Of a DNA stretch of 24,485 nucleotides, positions 7,350-13,466 are shown in pieces. The stretch's first letter is position 1. Every line of letters begins with the position of its first letter. Under the pieces are notes generated by a model. The model did not search any database. It was given only the letters and a program-made list of their open reading frames with translations, and had not been told where the DNA came from. The DNA lies in the IMG/VR virus record IMGVR_UViG_3300050821_005767, positions 1-24,485 of that record. The stretch is one strand, 5' to 3'. Position numbers and translations under genes: made by a program. Source of the stretch: a virus.

Positions 7350-7957
7350 GCGAAAGGATAATTAACACCGCCGATGACCGGCCCGGTCTGGACAATCTGC
7401 ATTTGCGGCACAATCTTCTGACCGGATGGACGGCCATTGCGAACATTCTCAAGCGCGACTTCGTTTCGGCGCAATTCCTTGTTCCAAGCCAACTGCCGCT
7501 CCAAGTCCATCCGTTTCACCCGGCGAATCTCGGTCTGTTGAATGTTGGAATCGTCAATCGAATGGGCCGCCAAAGATTCAAGCGCCTTTTCCAAAAGCGG
7601 AATCATTTTTTGCGCGTGCGTCTGGACATTGGCGGTATTGACACCTGTTCCGAGATTCGGCTGAATGACAAACTCACCGTAATAAATCGAGTGGCGTTCA
7701 CCGCTGACGTTGACCGCAAAGCCGCTCAGTTCAAAATAACCCGGCAACCAAAGGGCTGTTACCGCTGGTAACACATTGATTTGGTGGAAGGTGTTCGTTG
7801 GGTCGGGCGTGGAAGTGAAAGTAGGCGCGGCCCCCGGCGCATTGCCCGCAATCTCGTAAAGGAGTGACCAGCCGGCGGACGGCAGATACTTCGGCAAAGA
7901 CCGATTGAATATCAGGCTGTCACCAGCGGAGAATAGTAAGGGTTCTTGCCAAAGCAT
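7346..7957 (-). CDS. Phage head-region structural protein between terminase and portal
   Basis: 203 aa from the ATG at 7957 (a TTG at 7978 is also in frame). The N-terminal ~110 residues form a beta-rich module beginning EPLLFSAGDSLIFNRSLPKY, then LPSAGWSLLYEIAG. This matches a recurrent phage pattern, F-x-A-G-D-x-x-x-F-x-x-x-L-x-x-Y-x-A-x-x-G-W-x-L-x-Y. Proteins with it sit beside gpW/portal genes and are not functionally characterised as far as I recall. The C-terminal part is helical and charged (residues ~130-180, with TEIRRVKRMDLERQLAWNKE), ending in NGRPSGQKIVPQMQIVQ. The position corresponds to lambda W, but the protein is about three times longer than gpW. The gene starts immediately after an 18-bp palindrome and overlaps the portal start by ATGA. 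Confidence 0.6.
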   Translation of the reverse strand: MLWQEPLLFSAGDSLIFNRSLPKYLPSAGWSLLYEIAGNAPGAAPTFTSTPDPTNTFHQINVLPAVTALWLPGYFELSGFAVNVSGERHSIYYGEFVIQPNLGTGVNTANVQTHAQKMIPLLEKALESLAAHSIDDSNIQQTEIRRVKRMDLERQLAWNKELRRNEVALENVRNGRPSGQKIVPQMQIVQTGPVIGGVNYPFA

Positions 7958-7961
7958 CAAA

Positions 7962-7979
7962 ATTGACTGGGTAGTCAAT
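7962..7979. promoter_or_regulatory. Palindromic operator candidate between divergent genes
   Basis: ATTGACTGGGTAGTCAAT is a perfect 7-bp inverted repeat with a 4-bp centre. It lies 4 bp upstream of the 7957 start codon. The half-site ATTGAC recurs at 8005-8010 in the TATTGACAATA palindrome overlapping the plus-strand -35 box. The two sites could be bound by one regulator controlling both directions; the small RHH-like protein of the adjacent operon is an obvious candidate. Confidence 0.55.
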
Positions 7980-8005
7980 CGCCAAAAATATCTTAAAATA
8001 ATGTA

Positions 8006-8033
8006 TTGACAATATGGCGGGATATGGTATTGT
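8006..8033 (+). promoter_or_regulatory. Sigma70-like promoter for the plus-strand small-gene operon
   Basis: A consensus -35 box TTGACA (8006-8011) is followed after 16 bp by TATTGT (8028-8033, 4 of 6 matches). This is about 65 bp upstream of the first ATG at 8100. On the opposite strand the overlapping TTGTCA could act as a -35 for the head gene at 7957, with a poor TATTTT 16 bp on. The -35 boxes thus lie face to face inside an 11-bp palindrome. Confidence 0.55.
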
Positions 8034-8099
8034 GGTGGCGTAATAATAAATTACAACCGACCGGGCGGTTCCCGGAACTGAAAGAAACAGAGATAAAAT

Positions 8100-8339
8100 A
8101 TGAAAAATCAAAAAGCAGCCCGCAGAGTTCACCGATTCCAAGTTTGTGCTTATATGCCATGCGGAGAGAAATATCCAGTATTATGCGTCCAAATCTTGCT
8201 TCCGGGTCACGGTGTTAAATTTGGACAGTATCTCAGTCCAGTCGTCAGGCGCGCCGATGTTGGATACCGTAACTTATTGGCGGCAGCAAGGAATGATATT
8301 CACTGGCTCTACAACACCGAACCGAGGCCTTTGCTGTGA
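8100..8339 (+). CDS. Small protein of unknown function, first gene of plus-strand cassette
   Basis: 79 aa. I do not recognise a family. It is basic, with a start MKNQKAARRVHRFQVCAYM, three cysteines (residues 16, 21, 29) and a hydrophobic middle (YPVLCVQILLPGHGVKFGQYL). The C-terminal half is RADVGYRNLLAAARNDIHWL. It has no signal peptide or convincing membrane span. The ATG at 8100 lies behind a purine run (AGAGATAAAAT) that only weakly resembles a ribosome-binding site. A later ATG at 8157 would leave 60 residues. It is the first gene after the 8006-8033 promoter and overlaps the second gene through GTGA. A moron or anti-defence product is possible from context only. Confidence 0.55.
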   Translation: MKNQKAARRVHRFQVCAYMPCGEKYPVLCVQILLPGHGVKFGQYLSPVVRRADVGYRNLLAAARNDIHWLYNTEPRPLL

Positions 8340-8614
8340 GAACAATATTCAAACAACTACAATTCACAGCCGAGCATGATTACCGAGACACAATTCATAA
8401 ATCTGAATTTGAATTCTTTGTCCCCGGCGTAAACAGCGGTATTTACGCCCCTGCTACACTTCACATTCGGGTGCTCGCCACGGAAAAACGAGCGCGAATG
8501 CTTGGATTTAAAACCGTTAAGACATTTTCCGAAATTACGCTCACCACAAGCCAGTTTGACGAGTTGTTTTCTCAAATGGTCAAGATTAAAAATCTTAGAG
8601 ACCTTAAAATATGA
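8336..8614 (+). CDS. Small protein of unknown function, second gene of plus-strand cassette
   Basis: 92 aa from a GTG whose bases overlap the preceding stop (GTGA), a sign of translational coupling. No family is recognised. The sequence has alternating strands and helices: TIFKQLQFTAEHDYRDTI, KSEFEFFVPG, ATLHIRVLATEKRARMLGF, EITLTTSQFDELFSQMVKI. This suggests a compact alpha/beta fold, perhaps a ferredoxin-like plait. It is not obviously a nuclease or DNA-binding protein. Its stop overlaps the third gene (ATGA). Because it is sandwiched between an unknown protein and a putative DNA-binding regulator under one promoter, it is the best effector candidate of the cassette. Confidence 0.65.
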   Translation: MRTIFKQLQFTAEHDYRDTIHKSEFEFFVPGVNSGIYAPATLHIRVLATEKRARMLGFKTVKTFSEITLTTSQFDELFSQMVKIKNLRDLKI

Positions 8615-8805
8615 AACAAAAAAACCAACCCAAACGTGGCCAGCCGCCGAAGGATGGATCACCCGCAACTGGTCAAATCCAGTTGCGGGTGACGATGGCC
8701 CGAAAGAACGCTTACGTGCGGGCCGCGAAGCCCCGCAAGCTAACGGCGTGGATTTTTGAACATCTAGACAAGGCATCGAAGTATGAACCGACTGAGCAGG
8801 GCTGA
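8611..8805 (+). CDS. Small ribbon-helix-helix-like DNA-binding protein, likely cassette regulator
   Basis: 64 aa. After a basic, proline-rich N-terminal tail (KQKNQPKRGQPPKDGS) comes a strand IQLRVTMA, then RKNAYVRAA, a short loop KPRK and LTAWIFEHLDKAS. The layout (strand R-V-T, helix K-x-A-Y-V-x-A-A, turn, helix L-T-x-W-I-x-x-x-L-D-x-A) matches the Arc/CopG/MetJ-type RHH fold found in many small phage and plasmid regulators. Such proteins dimerise and bind palindromic operators; the ATTGAC palindromes at 7962-7979 and 8005-8011 are candidates. An internal ATG at 8695 would skip a perfect 14-bp hairpin located inside the gene. The stop lies 1 bp from the convergent terminase stop. Confidence 0.6.
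   Translation: MKQKNQPKRGQPPKDGSPATGQIQLRVTMARKNAYVRAAKPRKLTAWIFEHLDKASKYEPTEQG
8659..8692. repeat. Perfect 14-bp inverted repeat (stable hairpin) inside the RHH-like gene
   Basis: TCACCCGCAACTGG (8659-8672) and CCAGTTGCGGGTGA (8679-8692) are exact reverse complements around a 6-nt loop TCAAAT. It is not followed by a T-run on either strand, so it is not a standard terminator. It lies between the ATG at 8611 and an in-frame ATG at 8695, and could control translation or mRNA stability of the regulator. Confidence 0.85.
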
Positions 8806-8806
8806 A

Positions 8807-10723
8807 TTATTCCGGTGACGCATTGTGGCCTAACAACGAATCCATCGCCATTCTCACAATTCGCATACACGCCAAATCCCAATAATGATTGTTTGGCCGA
8901 ATCTTAATCCAAGTCTCTTTGCCGCGTTCAAGCCCCTTCGTCTCTGAGTTCATCTGATTTTCGTAGGTCAAATCGCCCGTCTCTTTCGCCTGCATTTCAG
9001 GAGACAGTTGCTCGCGGCTTAACGCCTCAAATTTCGGCCTGCCTTCGCCGCCGATTCGCAGGTCATTCAACTGCTCTTTTACGCTCCAATTTGACCAGCG
9101 ATACATCGGGACAAGGATGCGTTCGCGTCCGCCCTTTTCGTTGATGATAATTTCCGGTCGCATCGTCGGCACTGACCAGACCTTGTGCATTTTCTCATTA
9201 CCAAGGTTCCACGGATAAGACTTTGCCGGGCCGTCGCCCAAAAGCACTTTCCACACCAGCGCGGACATCATTTTCGTTTTCAGCAACGGGTGAACCATGG
9301 GCACCCATTCCCGATACATGGCGCAACGGCGTAAAACCTCCGGTGTCCATTTCCTCCCATCAATGCACACGTAATTATTTGGAATCTTCCATTTGGCCTG
9401 CACTTCCCGTAACTTTTCCCAGCTATCACACCAGCCGCGTTCAAGCTGAAATGAATTTCCCTGCTTGTCCGCCGCGTAAACCTCAAACCAAAACGTCCCC
9501 ACGGTGTCCTGTTCCAAATGTTTCTGGCAATCAATTACCAGCCCGCGATGGTGTTCGTTCTCGATGACTTTGTGCGGGTCATAGCTGCCAATGACGGTCG
9601 CCACCTTGGGTTGTTCCAATCGTTCGTTCCACGTCTTTGCCGCCCGCTTCTGATACCATTGCCGCAACGGTTCCTTGTTTCCAAACTCACGCGCGGTCCG
9701 CTTGGCAATCAGATATTCCATCATTATCTTGTGCCACGGGATGCGGGTGTTAATCCACGCTGGACAACAAAATCCTACTTCGTCTTTCGGCGCGGAGGGA
9801 TTGGTTGAGACATAATACGAGCTAGCATCCAACGCGCTCCGATTCTCTGTGTTGTCCCTAATTTGACCCCGGCAATGGAAACACTCGAAGAATATCCATT
9901 CTTTAACGGAGTCAGAACTATATCCACCGTCCGGTGTTTTGATTTTTTCATCTGGGCCTCGATTAAACCCCGAATAGCTTCCATCGTCTCTTTGCCTGCT
10001 CCACTCAAACGCTTGTCCATTTCCACACAGCGGGCACTTAATCCAAAGTTCTCTTTTGTCTGTGCCTTCGTATTGCAGGTCGAAGTCGTCGCCTTCGTCG
10101 CTGGCCTGACTTTCGATGATGATTTTTTTGTCATGGGGATGTTGGGTTGTGCGGGCTATGGCCTCGTTAATCAGGCCGGTTCGTTGGGAAAGAAAGGCGT
10201 CGTGAATGAAAACGTAGCGGAGCGTGATGCGTTGCGTGCTGCTGAGATTGAGCGGCCACGCGCGAAAGGTCATGCCCGGCAGATAAAACTCCGTGATGGT
10301 CACGTCATGACGGCTGGCGACTTCTTTAATCTGGCCGGCAATCTCCGGTATCGAATGCAGGAACGGCATCATGCGGCTCTTGCAATGGTCGCTGGATGCC
10401 TCCTGGTCGCAATCATAAAGCGTCATGTCTCCGGGGTCATTGACGATGAAATATGCCGCTGACATTTCGCAGAGAAACGTCTTGAGCATTTGCACGCCCA
10501 TCTTGATTACCACCTTGAGGATGTTCGGGTCTTTGATGGCTTGGAAAATCGGCTTGAGATAGTGCGCGGTGAAAATGTCGAACGGCATGGGCCTGCCATC
10601 CTTGCCTTTGTTGGAGTAGCCCTTGCCCATCGGCACTTGCGCGACGAATTGCCATATGTCGCCACGGAAGGTCTTGCCGATTGAGGCGAAACCTTCGCGG
10701 GTTAGTTGATGGTCAGAGTCCAT
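8807..10723 (-). CDS. Terminase large subunit, GpA-like
   Basis: 638 aa. It packages DNA into the prohead using ATP hydrolysis and cuts concatemers. Visible GpA-family marks are: FDIFTAHYLKPIFQAI near residue 50-64; a Walker-A-like KMGVQMLKTF (74-83); the segment NDPGDMTLYDCDQEAS followed by KSRMMPFL; a hydrophobic strand ending in acid, LRYVFIHDA (168-176); and a zinc-knuckle pair CPLC (230-233) / CFHC (281-284). The C-terminus NHYWDLACMRIVRMA corresponds to the conserved N-H-x-W-D of the GpA nuclease domain. The ATG at 10723 overlaps the stop of the 49-aa upstream gene (TGATG), which decides the start over an in-frame TTG one codon upstream. It converges with the plus-strand cassette. Confidence 0.93.
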   Translation of the reverse strand: MDSDHQLTREGFASIGKTFRGDIWQFVAQVPMGKGYSNKGKDGRPMPFDIFTAHYLKPIFQAIKDPNILKVVIKMGVQMLKTFLCEMSAAYFIVNDPGDMTLYDCDQEASSDHCKSRMMPFLHSIPEIAGQIKEVASRHDVTITEFYLPGMTFRAWPLNLSSTQRITLRYVFIHDAFLSQRTGLINEAIARTTQHPHDKKIIIESQASDEGDDFDLQYEGTDKRELWIKCPLCGNGQAFEWSRQRDDGSYSGFNRGPDEKIKTPDGGYSSDSVKEWIFFECFHCRGQIRDNTENRSALDASSYYVSTNPSAPKDEVGFCCPAWINTRIPWHKIMMEYLIAKRTAREFGNKEPLRQWYQKRAAKTWNERLEQPKVATVIGSYDPHKVIENEHHRGLVIDCQKHLEQDTVGTFWFEVYAADKQGNSFQLERGWCDSWEKLREVQAKWKIPNNYVCIDGRKWTPEVLRRCAMYREWVPMVHPLLKTKMMSALVWKVLLGDGPAKSYPWNLGNEKMHKVWSVPTMRPEIIINEKGGRERILVPMYRWSNWSVKEQLNDLRIGGEGRPKFEALSREQLSPEMQAKETGDLTYENQMNSETKGLERGKETWIKIRPNNHYWDLACMRIVRMAMDSLLGHNASPE

Positions 10724-10872
10724 CAAAAAAACAATCTTGGATTTAACCTAATCAATTCTCCAACTGGAATTAAATTCGTTGCATCCATTGTCACCCATCT
10801 AGTTACAACTGAAACCGCAAACCCCAATTCATCGCAAATTTCAGACACTTCCAAATATTTTGAGTGTATCAT
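10723..10872 (-). CDS. 49-aa HTH-like microprotein wedged between terminase subunits
   Basis: The frame begins with an ATG whose bases overlap the small-terminase stop (ATGA at 10872-10869). It ends with a TGA overlapping the large-terminase ATG (TGATG). It fills the gap exactly, in the same direction, which is hard to explain by chance. The product starts MIHSKYLEVSEICDELGF, continues AVSVVTRWVT and LIPVGELIRLNPRLFF. The V-S-E-I-C-D-E-L-G-F-x-x-S-V-V-T-R-W run looks like a MerR/excisionase-type helix-turn-helix, the same kind of fold used by Nu1-like small terminases. It may be a packaging accessory or a split-off DNA-recognition module. The function is not known. Confidence 0.75.
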   Translation of the reverse strand: MIHSKYLEVSEICDELGFAVSVVTRWVTMDATNLIPVGELIRLNPRLFF

Positions 10873-11429
10873 ATATTTTCCTTTCCCAGTTTCTCACATT
10901 CCAGCTCAATTTTCTCCACGGTCTGCCGAGCCAGTTCCAAATCGAAATGTAAAAATATAGCCATGATTGCGGGTGATGTTTCCAATTCAGCCAGCTTTGC
11001 ACGTCTCAACTCTGTCAAATTTCTCTCCAACTCAGCCCGCACAATTCCGTGATACCGCTTCAACGCGCCCACAATCGTCCGCCGCGCCAGGTCCCGATCA
11101 ATATACTTCCCGCGCCTCAAATCCAAATCGAACTGTTCATTCTCAGCCGCCAGAATCTTGCGCGTGCTGATGGCGGTTTGCTCCCGCGCCAACATGCCTT
11201 CTTCCAACTTGTTTTGATTCGGCAGATAATGCTTCTCCACCCATTCCTCAACCTGCGCGATGTTGAATCGGTTGTTGGCCGTGGCGGTTGGAAACGGCGG
11301 CTCTTTTTTCTGCCAGTATTTTATCAGGTGTTTGGTGCAACTGATTTTATACTTATGGCTGATGTAAGTCGCCGTCGCGGTCAGGCTGTCAATCCATGCG
11401 GACGGTTTTTGTTTACGACGTTTTTTCAT
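10869..11429 (-). CDS. Terminase small subunit, Nu1-like
   Basis: 186 aa. Nu1-type subunits recognise the packaging site and load the large subunit. After a basic start (MKKRRKQKPSAW) there is a winged helix-turn-helix: ATYISHKYKIS, then CTKHLIKYWQKKEPPFP and FNIAQVEEWVEKHY. The last is the typical ending where an I-x-x-V-x-x-W helix closes the domain. Residues ~85-115 contain the helix and turn RKILAAENEQFDLDLRRGKYIDRDLARR, split here by the family pattern E-x-x-x-x-x-x-R-R-G-x-x-I. This is characteristic of Nu1/DUF1441-type proteins. The C-terminus is a long charged helix (residues ~120-186). It overlaps the 49-aa gene by ATGA and precedes the large subunit, as expected. Confidence 0.82.
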   Translation of the reverse strand: MKKRRKQKPSAWIDSLTATATYISHKYKISCTKHLIKYWQKKEPPFPTATANNRFNIAQVEEWVEKHYLPNQNKLEEGMLAREQTAISTRKILAAENEQFDLDLRRGKYIDRDLARRTIVGALKRYHGIVRAELERNLTELRRAKLAELETSPAIMAIFLHFDLELARQTVEKIELECEKLGKENI

Positions 11430-11468
11430 TAAAACTTATGCGCGTATCCCGCCGCGCCCCGGCTATCA

Positions 11469-11663
11469 TCACGAAACGACTGTGAGCCACGTAACCGCGC
11501 ACCAGATGGTGTATTTTTCCTCATTGGCCCATGTTTGACCGTTTTTCCAATGCGAATCAATAGCCACCTGAACATGCCCATCAACCTCATCGGTGATAGT
11601 GGTTCCCGAACCACCTTCCGCACCGCCTTTCAATGTCCAACTTACCTTTGTGCCTTTTTTCAT
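11469..11663 (-). CDS. Small beta-barrel-like protein, TUDOR/DUF2945-like
   Basis: 64 aa. It starts MKKGTKVSWTLKGGAEGGSG, then TITDEVDGHVQVAIDSHW and EEKYTIWCAVTWLTVVS. The opening K-x-G-x-x-V-S-W followed by glycine-rich turn and strands recalls the hypervirulence-associated TUDOR (DUF2945) family, which begins K-G-D-x-V-x-W. The second half diverges, so this is tentative. The ATG has a good ribosome-binding site (AAGGA, 4-5 bases upstream) and overlaps the upstream stop by ATGA. It is followed by 39 bp of non-coding sequence before the small terminase. The role in the phage is unknown. Confidence 0.6.
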   Translation of the reverse strand: MKKGTKVSWTLKGGAEGGSGTTITDEVDGHVQVAIDSHWKNGQTWANEEKYTIWCAVTWLTVVS

Positions 11664-11899
11664 GTTTCCTTTTTGTTAATTGAGGATTCATCCCTCAAAA
11701 TCTCATCCAGCCCGCAATCGCAGGCGAAATTGTTGCCGGGTTGCTTGGAGCAGGTGTCAGTATGCCGGGCGTAGCGGGCCATCGCATTGGCGCGGGCCTG
11801 CAACGATTCGATGGCCTCAATCAGTTCTTCCGTTTCGGCTGCCACAAGGTCACTGCCATTCGCTCGGCGTTTGAAATAATCCAATCGTTCCGGATTCAT
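11660..11899 (-). CDS. Small hypothetical protein with Cys pairs
   Basis: 79 aa. It opens with a charged helix (MNPERLDYFKRRANGSD), then a long amphipathic helix LVAAETEELIEAIESLQARA and a Cys-containing tail: HTDTCSKQP, then NNFACDCGLDEIL. The H-T-x-x-C-x-x-Q...C-D-C-G-L-x-E-x-L tail occurs in many small phage hypothetical proteins and looks like a minimal metal-binding knuckle. No enzymatic motif is present. Both ends overlap neighbours by ATGA, placing it in the same operon. Function not assigned. Confidence 0.7.
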   Translation of the reverse strand: MNPERLDYFKRRANGSDLVAAETEELIEAIESLQARANAMARYARHTDTCSKQPGNNFACDCGLDEILRDESSINKKET

Positions 11900-12732
11900 C
11901 TCGTTTCTCCCTTCAACTGGTTGAGTAGGGTGGTGATGGCATCATGTGCTCGCATAAAGTATGGGTCGCGATAACTTCTTTGTTCAATGCAAGTGTGAAT
12001 CAACTCCAAAACCCTCGCAACCTCCGCTCTTTCCTTGGCTGAGGCATCACGGAGTTGCTGGTCGCGGTCGGTTATACGCTTGATACAGTTGCTAAACTTG
12101 ACCTCTGGAATGTATTCAAGGCCCATTTCAAACATCAAATCTTTAATCAACTCACTAACATCTTGCGGGATTGGTGGCGGTTTTGGAGATGATGCCGCCT
12201 TAGTTACCTCAGCGGCTTGACTGCCCATTAACGACTGAGCATACTTGGCAGCAACAGTCGGTTGGATGGCGCATTTTTCATCACCCCTTTCGTTTACGAC
12301 CTTTTCCAGTCCGGTTATACAATATGCCAAAGCATTCCTGTATAAGCCGTTCCAATTTGTGTCGTTAAATTCCTTATTCCATTCTTTTACCAACTCTTTG
12401 AGTCGTTCCAAAATAGTTGGCTCTGGTGGTTTGGGTTGGTGACGGTCGTGAGCTATCCAGCCTTCGTAAAACATTGCGGCAGACAATTCTTTATCAGACT
12501 CATTGCGTGGCACAGCATTGTTGTTCCACTTGCGTTCAAATATTACTTCCCACTCCGGCTGAGAAGCGGGTGGTTGGTTGTTTGGTGGGTTGCATATATA
12601 TAGAACTATAAGCAACAAGCCTACTCCCCATAACACGGCAGAGAAGTCATGGTCTTCTTGTGTTAAGTGGCCCACTATTAACCCAGTCCACATTAATACT
12701 AGACCAAAAACAAGAAGTTTTAAGTTATTCAC
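11896..12732 (-). CDS. Two-helix membrane-anchored hypothetical protein
   Basis: 278 aa from the GTG at 12732, chosen because AAAGGA lies 5 bases upstream. An in-frame ATG at 12768 would add 12 residues but has no ribosome-binding site. Two hydrophobic segments follow at once, LKLLVFGLVLMWTGLIVGHL and FSAVLWGVGLLLIVLYIC. The remaining ~220 residues are soluble. They include WEVIFERKWNNNAVP, AAMFYEGWIAHDRHQ, a proline-rich stretch (SSPKPPPIPQD), and helical segments near the end with SAKERAEVARVLELIH. The N-terminus is therefore probably a membrane hairpin with a cytoplasmic body. No family is recognised. The start overlaps the 17-aa ORF by GTGA and the end overlaps the next gene by ATGA. Base composition is somewhat more A+T-rich than in the head genes. 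Confidence 0.65.
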   Translation of the reverse strand: MNNLKLLVFGLVLMWTGLIVGHLTQEDHDFSAVLWGVGLLLIVLYICNPPNNQPPASQPEWEVIFERKWNNNAVPRNESDKELSAAMFYEGWIAHDRHQPKPPEPTILERLKELVKEWNKEFNDTNWNGLYRNALAYCITGLEKVVNERGDEKCAIQPTVAAKYAQSLMGSQAAEVTKAASSPKPPPIPQDVSELIKDLMFEMGLEYIPEVKFSNCIKRITDRDQQLRDASAKERAEVARVLELIHTCIEQRSYRDPYFMRAHDAITTLLNQLKGETR

Positions 12733-12782
12733 TTTATTCCTTTCTCTTGTGCCACGAAGGCTAGCCATGCTTGTTCACTCAT
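12729..12782 (-). CDS. 17-aa micro-ORF with strong RBS, coupled on both sides
   Basis: The ATG at 12782 overlaps the stop of the upstream gene (ATGA) and is preceded by AAAGGAGAAGGT, the best Shine-Dalgarno match in the neighbourhood. The TGA overlaps the GTG of the next gene (GTGA). The peptide is MSEQAWLAFVAQEKGIK. It could be a real microprotein or a short translated leader that delivers ribosomes to the weak GTG start of the membrane protein gene. Nothing in the peptide itself indicates a function. Confidence 0.5.
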   Translation of the reverse strand: MSEQAWLAFVAQEKGIK

Positions 12783-13405
12783 ACCTTCTCCTTTCTAAAT
12801 TTCTCAGCCCGTTCGCGTTCCTCCGCAATCCATTCCGTCTCGCTTAAAAACTTGTTGAGCGCGGTCTTGTCCCATGTTTCCATCGGCTTCTGCGCCAGAA
12901 TCTTTTTGAACGGCTGATGCACCAGCGTCATTTGCGCCAGAAACTTTTCCATGACGCTGATAGCGGAACGGGATTGCGACTCGGCGCGTTCCGGCAGTTG
13001 CAAAAGGTTGTCCGCAATCAAAGCCTGCTGGACGAATTGCACTGCCTCATTCAGCGTCTTGGCGGGCGCGGTCATCTTTCTGGCCACGGAAACAAACATG
13101 TTCGCGTTATCATAACTGAACGGCAGATGCTTGGCAAAATGTTCATCCCAAAGGAACTTGCCCTGCTTGTCGGAAAGGATTTCCCGGCCCGCCAGCGTTT
13201 GCAAATGGATGCCCAGCTCGCGGGCGAGGTTGGCCGCGTCAATGGCGTTGGTCTTGATGCCATTCGCCGCCACGTCAAACTTTTTATACGTGGCGCCGAT
13301 GGTCTTGAACTCGGCGGCGTTGCTTTTCACCTTCAAAGCGTGGCCGCGCTCGAGGTAGGTTGCTTCGGACTTTTGTTTTTTGGTCTTGGGTTTTTTTGTG
13401 CTCAT
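12779..13405 (-). CDS. DUF3102-like phage/plasmid DNA-binding-type protein
   Basis: 208 aa. A lysine-rich tail (STKKPKTKKQKSEAT) precedes a helical core. The core contains DAANLARELGIHLQTLAGRE, then FLWDEHFAKHLPFSYDNANMFVSVARKM. The pattern A-x-E-L-G-x-x-L...G-x-F-x-x-W-x-x-x-x-F-x-x-S-x-x-x-A-x-x-x-x-x-x-A is that of DUF3102-type proteins, thought to contain a helix-turn-helix. The C-terminal half is a long helix (residues ~140-208). Two perfect palindromes lie in the 61-bp gap upstream of its ATG, suggesting autoregulation or regulation by the related protein at 23042-23797. The role is inferred from family resemblance only. Confidence 0.6.
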   Translation of the reverse strand: MSTKKPKTKKQKSEATYLERGHALKVKSNAAEFKTIGATYKKFDVAANGIKTNAIDAANLARELGIHLQTLAGREILSDKQGKFLWDEHFAKHLPFSYDNANMFVSVARKMTAPAKTLNEAVQFVQQALIADNLLQLPERAESQSRSAISVMEKFLAQMTLVHQPFKKILAQKPMETWDKTALNKFLSETEWIAEERERAEKFRKEKV

Positions 13406-13417
13406 AGATTTTTAATT

Positions 13418-13466
13418 TGACAACTTTAGTTGTCATTTGGGTTTTGGGTGGTAACAATTGTTACCA
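13418..13466. promoter_or_regulatory. Two palindromic operator candidates upstream of the DUF3102-like gene
   Basis: TGACAAC-TTTA-GTTGTCA (13418-13435) and TGGTAAC-AATT-GTTACCA (13449-13466) are perfect inverted repeats with 7-bp arms and 4-bp centres. They are separated by 13 bp and sit between the stop of the MazG-like gene and the next ATG at 13405. The second shares its arms with a site at 23538-23557. The identical geometry of all three suggests dimeric binding sites. Confidence 0.65.

Noticed and set aside
11429-11623. Minus-strand frame overlapping the TUDOR-like gene
   Set aside because: It lacks the good ribosome-binding site and ATGA coupling of the 11469-11663 frame, and its translation looks random.
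12732-12768. ATG at 12768 as start of the membrane protein
   Set aside because: No ribosome-binding site; the GTG at 12732 has AAAGGA and overlaps the micro-ORF stop.
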